Source: JANWXD01 sp035575135
GTDB lineage: Bacteria; Acidobacteriota; Terriglobia; Bryobacterales; Bryobacteraceae
Reading direction: 5' to 3'
Assembly: GCA_035575135.1 (NCBI GenBank)
Contig: DATLYE010000024.1
Span: 1-64,000 of the forward strand
DNA: 64,000 nt
Shown here: positions 40,818 to 49,692 of the stretch, piece by piece
Layout: each line of letters begins with the position of its first letter
Numbering within the stretch: the first letter of the stretch is position 1
The notes under the pieces: model-generated
Told to the model about the DNA's origin: nothing
The model's input: only the letters and a program-made list of their open reading frames with translations
Database searches by the model: none
Translations under genes and position numbers: made by a program

Positions 40818-42932
40818 TTAATGTTCTTCTACTATGGCGAGGTCCCAAGGGCCGAGCGTGAGGGCCGCTCCGCGGGAAAGCGGACGATCCGTGAGCAGCT
40901 CGCGCCCTTCGCGGTACGGATACGTCAAGGACTGGGACTGGCCTGAAAAATTCAGGTAAAAGTGCAGGGTGCGACCGGCCCGGTTCACACCGTGCTTGAC
41001 CCGCACGGGCGGCGGTAGCTGCTGATCGGGGCCGGTGAGTCCGGCGAGCGCCAGCACCTCGGCCAGCACTTTCTGCTGCAGTTCGTCGGAGAGGAACGTT
41101 CCCTGGTAGGTCAGCGTTCCTTTGCCGAAGCGGTTGCGAATGAGCGCGGGATACTTTCCAAAGAAGGGATGATCATACCAGGCAAGCGGCTGGGCGCTCT
41201 CCGGGATGATCATTTCGGCCCAGACCGAGACGCGGTTGTGCTCCCCGGCGCCGTAGGGGTCGCCTTTCAAAGCGAGCGGCTGCGCCAGGCTCGAGAACTC
41301 CTGATAGGAAAAACCGGCCGCTTCCCGGAGCGGTCCCGGCGCGCGTGTCCAGCGTACGGTGGAGTACTCGTTGGTAAAACCGCTCTTGAAAGACAGCACC
41401 AGGTGGCCGCCGTCTTTGACATACGCCGCCAGCCTGCCGAGCAATTCGTCGGAGGCCACATAAAGCGGCGGCACCACCAGCACTTTGTAACGACCGAGAT
41501 CTGGCGTCTCGGGGAAAACGAAATCCACCTCGACGTTGAGCCGGTAAAGGGCGCGGTACATCTGCTGGAGGACAGTCATGTAGTTGACGCGGTCGTCAAA
41601 CGGCATGAAACGGAGAGCGTGATAGGAATCCACACTGGCAAGGATGGCGACGTGGTTGTGTTTTCGCAGGTCTACCAGGCGGGGGCCCAGGTGCTTGAGT
41701 TCACCGGCGATGCGAGAGACCTCCCGGTAGACCCGGTTCGGCTCGAGGTCGTGGGAAAGCACTCCCTTCCAGTACGTTTCTTGGCCGTAGTGCAGCGAGT
41801 GCCAGTGCCAGTAGGCGACCATATTGGCTCCCGTCGCAAAGTGAGCGAAGGCGCTCAAGCGCAGCTGGCCGTCGTAGGGAGGGAACTGTGTGCGGGAATC
41901 CCAGCCAATGGTCTGGGCGTTGGTCTCGGTGACCAGGTAGTTTTGGTTCTTGAGCGAACGGCACAGGTCTCCGGAAAGGCTGATGGCCGCTCCGTCGAGC
42001 TTATCCTGGACGGCGTGATAGGGATTGACGGCGGCAACATCCAGGTGGCGGGCGATGGCGAGCTGATCCACGTCCGTGCGTACGCCGCCGACAAAGTTGT
42101 GCGTGATGAACTGATCAGGCCGTTTGTGCTGGCGCACGATGGCCGCCTGCCAGGCCAGGAAATCCGTCACCGTCTGGCGCTGGAAACGTTCCCACTCGAG
42201 CTTGTAGCCCGGGTTGAGGATGCCGGCGCGGGGAGGGAACTCGTCCCAGTCATTGACGAGCTGCCCCCAATAGGCGAGGCCCCAGAGGCGGTTCAGTGTG
42301 GCGGTGGTTTTGAATTTGCGCCTCAGGTAGTTGACAAAGTCTGCATGCATGTGCGCGGCGCCCGAGGGGTTGGGGTGCGTTTCGTTGTCAATCTGGTAGC
42401 CGATGACGGCGGGGTGATCTTTGAAACGCGACACGATCTGCCGAATGATTCGCTCGGCGTAGTAGCGGTACACCGGATGCGTGAGGTCCATGTTTTGCCG
42501 CGGCCCGTAGGCGCCCCCCGGCGCCGAGCCCGGGTAGGTGGGCTGCGTCCGCACGACCAGGGGAGGTGCCTCCGTGAGATGGCTCACCAGGATTTCCGGG
42601 TGCTTTCGGTAAAGCCAGGGCGGGATGGAATAGGTGGGTGTTCCGAGGATGACTTTGATCCCGGCTTTGTGCAGGCGGTTGAGGATCCGCTCCATCCAAT
42701 CAAATTCAAATTCGCCGTCACGCGGCTCCCAGTTCGTCCAGGTGGACTCGCCCAGTCGAACCACATTGATGCCGGCACTCTCCATGAGCCGGACGTCCTC
42801 TTCCAGCCGCTCATAGGGCATGTACTCGTGGTAGTAGGAGACTCCGTACAGGAGCGTGTCGAACGGGCGCGGCTGGGCGAGCAGGGGCGTCCAGGCAAGA
42901 AAGATGGAAAAGGCCACTGTCTTACCGTGCAT
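40818..42932 (-). CDS. Beta-galactosidase, GH42 family, secreted
   Basis: 704 residues from the ATG at 42932 (GGAGG 8 nt upstream) with signal peptide KTVAFSIFLAWTPLLAQP. GH42 TIM barrel: LLYGVSYYHEYMPYERLEEDVRLM, NVVRLGESTWTNWEP, acid/base Glu in GYQIDNETHPN, nucleophile Glu in LVTETNAQTIGWDSR. The trimerisation (GATase-like) domain follows (KVLVVPPLYVASDELLGRLAAYV) and a small C-terminal beta domain. It probably cleaves terminal beta-galactosides or alpha-L-arabinopyranosides outside the cytoplasm, feeding the isomerase-kinase pair. It follows the beta-helix gene by 23 nt. Confidence 0.93.
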   Translation of the reverse strand: MHGKTVAFSIFLAWTPLLAQPRPFDTLLYGVSYYHEYMPYERLEEDVRLMESAGINVVRLGESTWTNWEPRDGEFEFDWMERILNRLHKAGIKVILGTPTYSIPPWLYRKHPEILVSHLTEAPPLVVRTQPTYPGSAPGGAYGPRQNMDLTHPVYRYYAERIIRQIVSRFKDHPAVIGYQIDNETHPNPSGAAHMHADFVNYLRRKFKTTATLNRLWGLAYWGQLVNDWDEFPPRAGILNPGYKLEWERFQRQTVTDFLAWQAAIVRQHKRPDQFITHNFVGGVRTDVDQLAIARHLDVAAVNPYHAVQDKLDGAAISLSGDLCRSLKNQNYLVTETNAQTIGWDSRTQFPPYDGQLRLSAFAHFATGANMVAYWHWHSLHYGQETYWKGVLSHDLEPNRVYREVSRIAGELKHLGPRLVDLRKHNHVAILASVDSYHALRFMPFDDRVNYMTVLQQMYRALYRLNVEVDFVFPETPDLGRYKVLVVPPLYVASDELLGRLAAYVKDGGHLVLSFKSGFTNEYSTVRWTRAPGPLREAAGFSYQEFSSLAQPLALKGDPYGAGEHNRVSVWAEMIIPESAQPLAWYDHPFFGKYPALIRNRFGKGTLTYQGTFLSDELQQKVLAEVLALAGLTGPDQQLPPPVRVKHGVNRAGRTLHFYLNFSGQSQSLTYPYREGRELLTDRPLSRGAALTLGPWDLAIVEEH

Positions 42933-42955
42933 CGTTAAAACCTCCAAGCTCCGGC

Positions 42956-44821
42956 TTACTTGGCCGGCCACAGCGGGTGCGGAGCTCCGGCGCCGGGCGG
43001 CGGTCCAAGATGATACCGCAGGGCGAGGCCGAATTCGGCCGGACGCGACAAGCCTTCCCAGTGCGCGGCGATGCGTCCCGCCGGGTCTATGAGGAGCGTG
43101 GCCAGGGCGTTGCCGGTCGAGATCCCTGACGCCTGCCGCAACGCCGGGTCGTGTTGCGAGCGTATCCGGCCCAGATTCCAATCGTCGGGCAGCTCGGCAG
43201 CGGACTGCGGATCACCCTCCCAGACCAACAGCGCCTCCAGCCGCTTGCTTCCGTACTGCGCCAAGGCCGCCTGCACGAAGACCAGCTGACTGCGACAGGG
43301 CTCCGGTTCTTTGCCCGAGAAAATCAGCACGAGCCACCGGTCCTTGCTGCGGCCGCTTAGGGCGAGGCGGTTTCGCTCCGGGGGGCGCCTCCCTCCCGCG
43401 GGCTCCAAGGCTCCGGCACGCAGCCGCGCGGCCGCGTCGAGTAGCGGCGAGCCGGGCAGCGGCTCGAGCATGGCACTCCAACGCGGGTCGGCAAGGACCT
43501 CATCGGTTGCGGCCGCCCGGCGCCAGGCCTCGATTCCCTCAAACGCAGCGCCGCCGTACTCCCAGACCGGCTCACCATCGCCGGCGTACCAGTAGACGTT
43601 CCCTTCGAAGCGCAGGTCACGGCTCGTGTGAACCAGCCGCGGCACGGTGGAAAAGACGACGTTATGGCGGAAGACGTTCGGCCGCCGGCCGCGAAACTCG
43701 GCCTGATCCATCTGAATGACAGGAGCGTTGATGGGTGGCGTCCAGTAGAAGGTGTTGTTGTGGACGACAACGCCGTCCAGGGCTCCGCCCTCCCAGGTGG
43801 AGATGTAAAAGTCGCCCTGGCGCCGCGCCAGCTTCGGGCTGCGGCCGTTGTTCACGCAGACGTTGTAACGCACGATGCTGTTGCTCGTAACCTCGCCTTG
43901 AGCGGCGAACACCGAGGCGCAGTAGCCCTGGGCGTCATGGGCGTAGTTGTGTTCCACGACGTTGTCGTCATTTCCCCAGTCAATGTCATAGACGCCGCCG
44001 TCCACTCCCGGCGAGTCCGTGAAGAAGCCTTCGGTAAAGCGGACGGTGCAGTTCCGGCAGCGCCAGGTCCAGATGCCGTTGGGCGTGCCGGTTTCGGCGG
44101 AGGGGTTGAGACCGGTCAACCAGGCTGCGCTTTTTTCGATCACGCCGTTTTCGACCTGGAACAGGACGATGCCGTCCCCGTAGACGTCATGGGCGATGCA
44201 ATTGCGGATCACGACATCGCGAATCCGGCTTTGACGCGATCCGCCGCGCACCAGGATGCCCGCCCACTGCGTGGTCGTGCGGGCGGTGACGCCGTCTATG
44301 ACGACATCTTCGATACGGAGCGCCTCCGGCGCCAGGATGGTTACGAGACCTGAGGACTTGGTCTTGACCTGCCCGCTCACTTCTTCGACCAGCAGGTTCC
44401 TCAGCCGGAAGTGACGCAGGGTTCCGGCGGTGCCGCTGACGAGCACGCCGTAGGGATTGCCGCCGCGGGTGTGCACGTTCTCGATGTGCCAGTGGTGCTG
44501 ATCGAGTAGTTTGATGGCGGCTTCGCGGCCGTGCGCCTCGATAACGGGCAGCGGGCCCGAACCCCAGGCGCCCAGGCGGATGGGACGCCCCTCGACTCCC
44601 GAGCCTTTAGGCCACAACATGCCCCGGCAGCGCGTGCCGCGCCGCAGCAGTATGGAATCGCCGGGTGCGAAGGTTGTGGCGGCGACTTTTTCGAGTGTGC
44701 CCCAGGCGGCGGCGGGTGACGTGCCGGCGGCCGCGTCGGAACCCGACTCGCAGTCCACGTAATACGTGATCCCTGCAACCAGCACCCCAGGGGCGAATGC
44801 ACACCAAAGGATTCGTAGCAC
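42956..44821 (-). CDS. Secreted right-handed beta-helix protein with C-terminal redoxin-like domain
   Basis: 621 residues. Residues 1-15 are a signal peptide; YYVDCESGSDAAAGTSPAAAWGTLEKV is the usual entry of beta-helix polysaccharide lyase/glycosidase-like proteins. Residues about 70-440 are parallel-helix coils with repeated short beta strands and asparagine ladders (VVIRNCIAHDVYGDGIVLF, NVVEHNYAHDAQGYCASVF). The last ~120 residues (DRWLVLIFSGKEPEPCRSQ...NALATLLIDPAGRIAAHWEG) look like a thioredoxin/TlpA fold with one Cys where CxxC would be. Probable glycan binding or cleavage; the fusion is unusual. Operonic with GH42. Confidence 0.8.
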   Translation of the reverse strand: MLRILWCAFAPGVLVAGITYYVDCESGSDAAAGTSPAAAWGTLEKVAATTFAPGDSILLRRGTRCRGMLWPKGSGVEGRPIRLGAWGSGPLPVIEAHGREAAIKLLDQHHWHIENVHTRGGNPYGVLVSGTAGTLRHFRLRNLLVEEVSGQVKTKSSGLVTILAPEALRIEDVVIDGVTARTTTQWAGILVRGGSRQSRIRDVVIRNCIAHDVYGDGIVLFQVENGVIEKSAAWLTGLNPSAETGTPNGIWTWRCRNCTVRFTEGFFTDSPGVDGGVYDIDWGNDDNVVEHNYAHDAQGYCASVFAAQGEVTSNSIVRYNVCVNNGRSPKLARRQGDFYISTWEGGALDGVVVHNNTFYWTPPINAPVIQMDQAEFRGRRPNVFRHNVVFSTVPRLVHTSRDLRFEGNVYWYAGDGEPVWEYGGAAFEGIEAWRRAAATDEVLADPRWSAMLEPLPGSPLLDAAARLRAGALEPAGGRRPPERNRLALSGRSKDRWLVLIFSGKEPEPCRSQLVFVQAALAQYGSKRLEALLVWEGDPQSAAELPDDWNLGRIRSQHDPALRQASGISTGNALATLLIDPAGRIAAHWEGLSRPAEFGLALRYHLGPPPGAGAPHPLWPAK

Positions 44822-44840
44822 GATTCGCGCGCGGGCGGGA

Positions 44841-44864
44841 ACGGCCCCGGGGGATCGGGGCCGT
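44841..44864 (-). terminator. Terminator-like hairpin after the TonB receptor gene
   Basis: ACGGCCCCG (44841-44849) and CGGGGCCGT (44856-44864) form a perfect 9-bp stem with a 6-nt loop, 14 nt past the receptor stop on the minus strand and before the beta-helix gene. There is no clear T-tract; it may attenuate rather than end transcription into the downstream genes. Confidence 0.5.
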
Positions 44865-44878
44865 CCCGGAAGCGAGTC

Positions 44879-47800
44879 TCAGAAGTCCAGCCGGATGCCG
44901 ACCTGCGTCTGGCGCGGCAAGCCGCCGACACCCACGACCTGCCCGAACAACGGGCTGGCCGGGTTCGTGTCAATGTCGGTGAAGCGGTGGCGGTTGAAGG
45001 CGTTCAGCCACTCGCCCCGGATCTGGATCTTGAAGCGCTCTTTGACGGAGAAGTTCTTGCGAAGGCCGAAGTCCTCGCTGTAGAAAGCGAAACCGCGGAT
45101 CTGCGAGAAACGGTAACTGGCGTTGCCCCGCACGTAGCGCGGCGGATCCTTGATGATGGCCGTATTGACCTTCTTGTGAGCCGCCGTGCCGGGCGTGGAG
45201 ACCAGGGACATATCGAAGCGCTTCGGGTCGAAGGCGACGCCGAGCGGCTCGTTGTTCGGGTTCACGATCAAAGCCCGGTTGGTGGCGAAGTTGGCGTTCG
45301 GCGTCGCGGTTCCGCTGAAGCCGAGCGGCTCGCCACTGGACCAGTTGCCGATAAACTGGAGCGTCCAGCCGCCGAGCAAGGCATCCAGCGCCGGGTTCCA
45401 GGCGGCCCCGAAGCGCTTGCCTTTGCCGAAGGGCAGCTCCCAGCTCAGGCCCGCCTTGACCACGTGGGCGCGGTCGAACGGGGACACTGTCTTCTCCAGC
45501 TTGAGGTTGTAGTAGTCCATCGGGCGGCCGTAGTTCATCCAGGTGTTGAAGGCGGACTCGAGGTTATCCAGGCTCTTCGAGAAAGTGTAATTGGCGATCC
45601 AGTTCAGGCCGTGGGAGTAGCGTTTATTCAGCGATACCTGCAAGGAGTTGTACGTGGAGAAGCCGAGCGGTGAACCCCACGAAAGAATCGTGCTCCAGTA
45701 AGGCACCTGGGGGAACGGCTGGAGCGTCTGCTGGACCGGCATCCAGGTGCCGGGCGTCTTGAACGGGTAACGGGCGCCGAGCGCTTTGGCCGCCGCCGGA
45801 ATGGCTTCGTCGCGATCGATCCACTGGCCGAGGATGTCGCCGAGCACCAGCACCTTCGGGTCGAGCTGGAGAATCTGTCGGAGCTGGTTCGCCACGATAC
45901 CTGTGGACTGCGATCCCACGTAGCCGATGTCGAACACCATTTGTCCGGGCAGCTCAAACTGCAGGTTGGCGTTCCATTGCTGTGTGTAGCCCACGCGTCC
46001 GGCATCGGGATCCCACGAAACGGCGCCCCAGAGGTAATTGGCCGCGGAGGGGTCCAGCGTGTTCTGTTTGACGACGCCGGGGTAGCCGTTGTCCCAGTTA
46101 AAGGCCGCTCGCAGATTCCCCGGGTTGGTCACCGTGTTGGACTTCCCCCAGCCGAAGCCGAACCAGGTCACTCCGCCCCAGGGATCGCCGGTCCAGTCGT
46201 TCGGGACGCGGGCATTGAAGTAGATGCCGTAGCCGGCCCGGAAGGCGATCTTATCTCGCACCTGCCAGGCGAGCCCCACGCGGGGTCCGAAGTCGTTGTA
46301 CTCGTTGTCCACGAAGCCGCGCTTGCCGTTACGGCCCGGTCCTTTGCCGGCATAGACGATCGCACCCGGCAGGCCTGACTGTGGATCAATCGCATCCGGC
46401 GTGAACGTGAACAGGCGGTCGAAGCGCTCGGTCTGCACGGGCTGATAGTCCCAGCGCAGGCCCAGGTTCAACGTCAGATTGCGGCGCAACTTGAAATCGT
46501 CGTGGACAAACCAGGCCCAGGTCCGGATCTCGGAAGTGGTCGGTGTCCCAACCGGAACACTGGCGCTGTGCACTTCGCCAAGCAAGAAGCTGGCGAAGGG
46601 GTGGCCGGTCTGTGGAAATCCGGGAAGGCCTGTTTGCTCGCGGTTGAAATTGAAGCTGGCCGGGCCGGAAATGTCGCGATAGCTCAAGTAGAAACGCCGG
46701 ATGTCAATCCCGAATTTCACCGTGTGCCGGCCTTTGATCCAGGAAACGGTGTTGGCCAGCTGGTAGGAGTTTGCGGCGATCATGTCGTTCTTGTTGTAAC
46801 CGATATTGGCGAGGTTGACGCGATCACCGCCGCTCCAGTTGATCTCCGGAAAGTTGGAATTCTGGCCGATTCCGGAGATGCCCAGGATCTGTCCGCCGGG
46901 CTCGTCCACATGCTTGGAGATGCTGGGATTGAGCTGGCGGTTGAAGGCCACGATAAAGTGATTGAGCAACGTTGGGCTGAAGGTGTAATCATGTGCGACG
47001 CGGGCCATGTAGGTCTCCACCGTCTGGAGGCGCGCCTTGGACAGGGGCCCGCCGTCCGGATCCTGATCGCTCCAGACGCCGCCCTGATCGAGCAGCACGC
47101 GAGGTCGCGTCACCCAGGCGAACATCCCTGACAGCTTCTGCCGGTTCGAGAGATTCTGATCCGCCTTGACGGAGAACTGCTTCTGGTCGAAGCTGGCGGT
47201 GTTGAAGACCGGGAAGAAGCTGTTGTTGATCATGGCGAACCGCCCGTCGGGTTCCCGGACCAGCGGCGGATACCATTTCTTCATGATTTCGGCCACCTTC
47301 TGCGAGACGCGCGAAATCCGCGATTTGGGGATGATGTTGCCGGGGAAGGGGTCGCGGACGATGGTGCCGCCGACCGTTTGCGTGGTGGCCGGATCGTAGA
47401 TCGCACCGCGGAGCACGTCGCGCCCGAGCGCGTCCTTGCCGATGACCTGGTTGGTGAGGTAGCGGCTCATGTCGCCGTCGTACCACTCCAGCAGCGGCAC
47501 CGTGCGGTTCGGACTTCCGAAGCCGCGGTTGACCTCGGCGTACTTCTCATAGGCGACGTAAAAGAAGGTCTTGTCCTTGCCGTTGTACACGCCCGGCAGG
47601 TAGACCGGGCCGCCGAAGGAGAAGGCGTAGTTGTGCCGGCGATCGCGCTGTTTGGGGCGCCCGTAGAAGTTGTTCGTGAAGGTGTTGGCGTCCATCCACT
47701 CGTTGCGCAGCTGGCCCATAGCGCTGCCATGGATCTCGTTGGTGCCGGATTTCATGACGAAGTTGAAAATGCCGCCGGCGGTGCGCCCGTATTCGGCACT

Positions 47801-48463
47801 CAGCCCGCTGGTCTGGACCTTGAACTCTTCAAGCGCCTCCATGGATACGCTCGACTCGCCGAAGTGGCCGCCGATGTAAATGGTGGCGGAAGCGCCGTCG
47901 AGCAAGACCTCCTTGGAGAACGCGGGCCCGCCGTTGATGCGGCTGGTCCAGTTGTTCCCTTCCACGCCGGGCGTCAGGCGGTAGGCGAAATCTTCCGGAT
48001 AGCGGCCTCCGCTGAAAGTCAGCGGAAGGTCAATCACCCGGCGTTGTTCGAGGACTGTACCGACCTCGGGCGTTTCGGTTTGCAGCAACGGAACGGACGC
48101 CGTGACTTCGATAGACTCAACCGTAGCTCCCAGTTCCAGCCGGGCATCTACGCGCGCCACCTGGGCCGTGCTGAGCGAGAGACCTTCGCGCACGAGGCGC
48201 TTGAATCCCTGGGCCTCGAACGTGATGCGATAGCGGCCGACAGGAAGATTGGGTACGGTGTACTGGCCCACTTCGTTGGTCCGTGATTCCCAGACGGCGT
48301 TGGTGTCCACGTTCTGGATGGTGATGGCGACGTTGGGGATCACCGAGCCCGTCGGGTCAGTGACGGTTCCGGTAAACGTGCCGCGGTCCTGCTGGGCCGG
48401 TGCGACGCTTACGAAGAGAACCAAAAGCAGCCAGTAAAGGCAAAAAGTTCGCGGGCGAGACAT
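44879..48463 (-). CDS. TonB-dependent receptor with carboxypeptidase-regulatory-like N-terminal domain
   Basis: 1194 residues, outer membrane. Signal peptide (LYWLLLVLFVSVAPAQQ), then a CarboxypepD_reg-like beta domain (GTFTGTVTDPTGSVIPNVAI... GQYTVPNLPVGRYRITFEAQGF), a plug domain (about 110-230: GTVLEQRRVIDLPL, YGRTAGGIFNFVMKSGTNEIHGSA) and a beta-barrel to the terminal aromatic-ended strand (QTQVGIRLDF). This Oar-like class is expanded in Acidobacteriota and takes up large ligands such as oligosaccharides. GGAGG lies 8 nt before the ATG. A sigma70 promoter and LacI-type operator precede it, so it is probably repressed by the divergent LacI regulator. Confidence 0.93.
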   Translation of the reverse strand: MSRPRTFCLYWLLLVLFVSVAPAQQDRGTFTGTVTDPTGSVIPNVAITIQNVDTNAVWESRTNEVGQYTVPNLPVGRYRITFEAQGFKRLVREGLSLSTAQVARVDARLELGATVESIEVTASVPLLQTETPEVGTVLEQRRVIDLPLTFSGGRYPEDFAYRLTPGVEGNNWTSRINGGPAFSKEVLLDGASATIYIGGHFGESSVSMEALEEFKVQTSGLSAEYGRTAGGIFNFVMKSGTNEIHGSAMGQLRNEWMDANTFTNNFYGRPKQRDRRHNYAFSFGGPVYLPGVYNGKDKTFFYVAYEKYAEVNRGFGSPNRTVPLLEWYDGDMSRYLTNQVIGKDALGRDVLRGAIYDPATTQTVGGTIVRDPFPGNIIPKSRISRVSQKVAEIMKKWYPPLVREPDGRFAMINNSFFPVFNTASFDQKQFSVKADQNLSNRQKLSGMFAWVTRPRVLLDQGGVWSDQDPDGGPLSKARLQTVETYMARVAHDYTFSPTLLNHFIVAFNRQLNPSISKHVDEPGGQILGISGIGQNSNFPEINWSGGDRVNLANIGYNKNDMIAANSYQLANTVSWIKGRHTVKFGIDIRRFYLSYRDISGPASFNFNREQTGLPGFPQTGHPFASFLLGEVHSASVPVGTPTTSEIRTWAWFVHDDFKLRRNLTLNLGLRWDYQPVQTERFDRLFTFTPDAIDPQSGLPGAIVYAGKGPGRNGKRGFVDNEYNDFGPRVGLAWQVRDKIAFRAGYGIYFNARVPNDWTGDPWGGVTWFGFGWGKSNTVTNPGNLRAAFNWDNGYPGVVKQNTLDPSAANYLWGAVSWDPDAGRVGYTQQWNANLQFELPGQMVFDIGYVGSQSTGIVANQLRQILQLDPKVLVLGDILGQWIDRDEAIPAAAKALGARYPFKTPGTWMPVQQTLQPFPQVPYWSTILSWGSPLGFSTYNSLQVSLNKRYSHGLNWIANYTFSKSLDNLESAFNTWMNYGRPMDYYNLKLEKTVSPFDRAHVVKAGLSWELPFGKGKRFGAAWNPALDALLGGWTLQFIGNWSSGEPLGFSGTATPNANFATNRALIVNPNNEPLGVAFDPKRFDMSLVSTPGTAAHKKVNTAIIKDPPRYVRGNASYRFSQIRGFAFYSEDFGLRKNFSVKERFKIQIRGEWLNAFNRHRFTDIDTNPASPLFGQVVGVGGLPRQTQVGIRLDF

Positions 48464-48526
48464 AAGACCAACCTCCTTTTGCGGAGCGTCCCACCCGCGC
48501 TGGTGCGGAGCCGGGAGCTCCGCATG

Positions 48527-48540
48527 TGCAAGCGCTTACG
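48527..48540. promoter_or_regulatory. LacI-family operator
   Basis: TGCAAGCGCTTACG contains the perfect palindrome AAGCGCTT and matches 12 of 14 positions of the LacI/CcpA-type consensus TGWAARCGYTWNCW. It lies 8 nt downstream of the receptor gene's -10, covering the transcription start, a typical repressor position, and is about 140 nt from the divergent LacI start. Confidence 0.75.
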
Positions 48541-48548
48541 ACAATTCC

Positions 48549-48577
48549 AGTATGCGCGACAGGCCTCCGGCTGTCAA
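48549..48577 (-). promoter_or_regulatory. Sigma70-type promoter of the TonB receptor gene
   Basis: Minus strand: a perfect TTGACA (48572-48577), 17-nt spacer and CATACT (48549-48554, four of six). The predicted start falls on the LacI-type operator at 48527-48540. Confidence 0.72.
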
Positions 48578-48584
48578 TAGCCAT

Positions 48585-48614
48585 TTCTCACAACCTGCGC
48601 CGGTGGTGTAGAAT
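48585..48614 (+). promoter_or_regulatory. Possible promoter of the lacI-family gene
   Basis: Plus strand: TTCTCA (48585-48590), 18-nt spacer, TAGAAT (48609-48614). The leader to the GTG at 48678 would be about 57 nt. Moderate consensus match. Confidence 0.4.
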
Positions 48615-48677
48615 GTGACGTCGCGGGTCATTTGCCGTGGGCTCGCATCTGTCCTGCAAGGTAGAGGTTTCGAAGCT

Positions 48678-49679
48678 GTGACTTTAGAAGAAGTTGCCCG
48701 GCGCGCAGGCGTCTCGACCGCCACCGTTTCACGGGTCCTCAACAACGCAGGAGTGGTGAAGGAATCCACGCGCCGCAAGGTGCTGGAAGCCTGTCGCGAG
48801 CTGCGCTACCATCCCAACCTGCATGCGCGCTCCCTGGCGGGCGGCAAGAGCCGCACGCTGGGAATGATCGTGTCCAATATCCAGAATCCCTTTTTCCTGG
48901 ACATTTTTTGCAGTCTGGAATCGGTAGCCTTCCAGCACAACTACGAAGTCGTCGTAGAGCACACGGACTATCGGCCCACGCGGCTCGTTGCAGCCGTACG
49001 TTCCATGCTGGGCCGCCGGGTGGCCGGGCTGGCGGTGATCGTCTCCGAGATGGAGCCCTCGCTGATCGAAGAGCTTAGCGCCAGCAACATCCCGGTAGTC
49101 TTCTACGACGTAGGCCATCCTGCGCGGAACATCACCAACATCAAGGTGCGGTACGAGAAGGGCATGCAGCGCACGGTAGAGTATCTGTACTCGCTTGGGC
49201 ACCGGCGGATGGCCTTCGTGGGACACCACGCCGGCCTGGATCCTCTCCACGAGCGCCTGCGTGCATTCCTGGATACGATGGGCCGCTACTGCGGCGAGGT
49301 CCGGTACACGACCGCCGTCAGCTCCGACAGCCCGGCCGGAGGGCGGCAGGCGGCTCACCAGTTGCTGGCGTCCGGATTCGAGCCTACGGCGATCCTCTGC
49401 GTCAACGATTTCATGGCCCTGGGCGTGATTCGGGAGCTGCGGGAGCGCGGGCTGTCCATTCCGGGAGATGTCTCGGTCACCGGATTCGACAATATCGGCA
49501 TTTCCGAGTTCAGTTGTCCGGCACTGACCACCGTGAACATTCCACGGCGGAGAATCGGAGAAATGGCCTTTGAAATCCTCGTGCAAGGGCAGAGCAGCGC
49601 CATGAATTCCGAGCGGGAGATTCTGATTGATCCCGAACTGGTCGTGCGGGAGTCCACGGGCCCGGCGCCGGAAGGCTGA
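48678..49679 (+). CDS. LacI-family transcriptional regulator
   Basis: 333 residues from GTG 48678 (GAGG about 10 nt upstream), which places the helix-turn-helix at the very N-terminus as usual: TLEEVARRAGVSTATVSRVLNNAG, then hinge helix RYHPNLHARSLAGG. The periplasmic-binding-protein-like effector domain follows (LGMIVSNIQNPFFLDI, SVTGFDNIGISEF). A GTG 63 nt upstream gives an atypical extension. Divergent from the TonB receptor gene with an operator between them, so it probably represses the sugar uptake/degradation genes until an arabinose- or galactoside-type ligand binds. The ligand is inferred from neighbours. Confidence 0.92.
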   Translation: MTLEEVARRAGVSTATVSRVLNNAGVVKESTRRKVLEACRELRYHPNLHARSLAGGKSRTLGMIVSNIQNPFFLDIFCSLESVAFQHNYEVVVEHTDYRPTRLVAAVRSMLGRRVAGLAVIVSEMEPSLIEELSASNIPVVFYDVGHPARNITNIKVRYEKGMQRTVEYLYSLGHRRMAFVGHHAGLDPLHERLRAFLDTMGRYCGEVRYTTAVSSDSPAGGRQAAHQLLASGFEPTAILCVNDFMALGVIRELRERGLSIPGDVSVTGFDNIGISEFSCPALTTVNIPRRRIGEMAFEILVQGQSSAMNSEREILIDPELVVRESTGPAPEG

Positions 49680-49692
49680 GCAGCACGGATCC

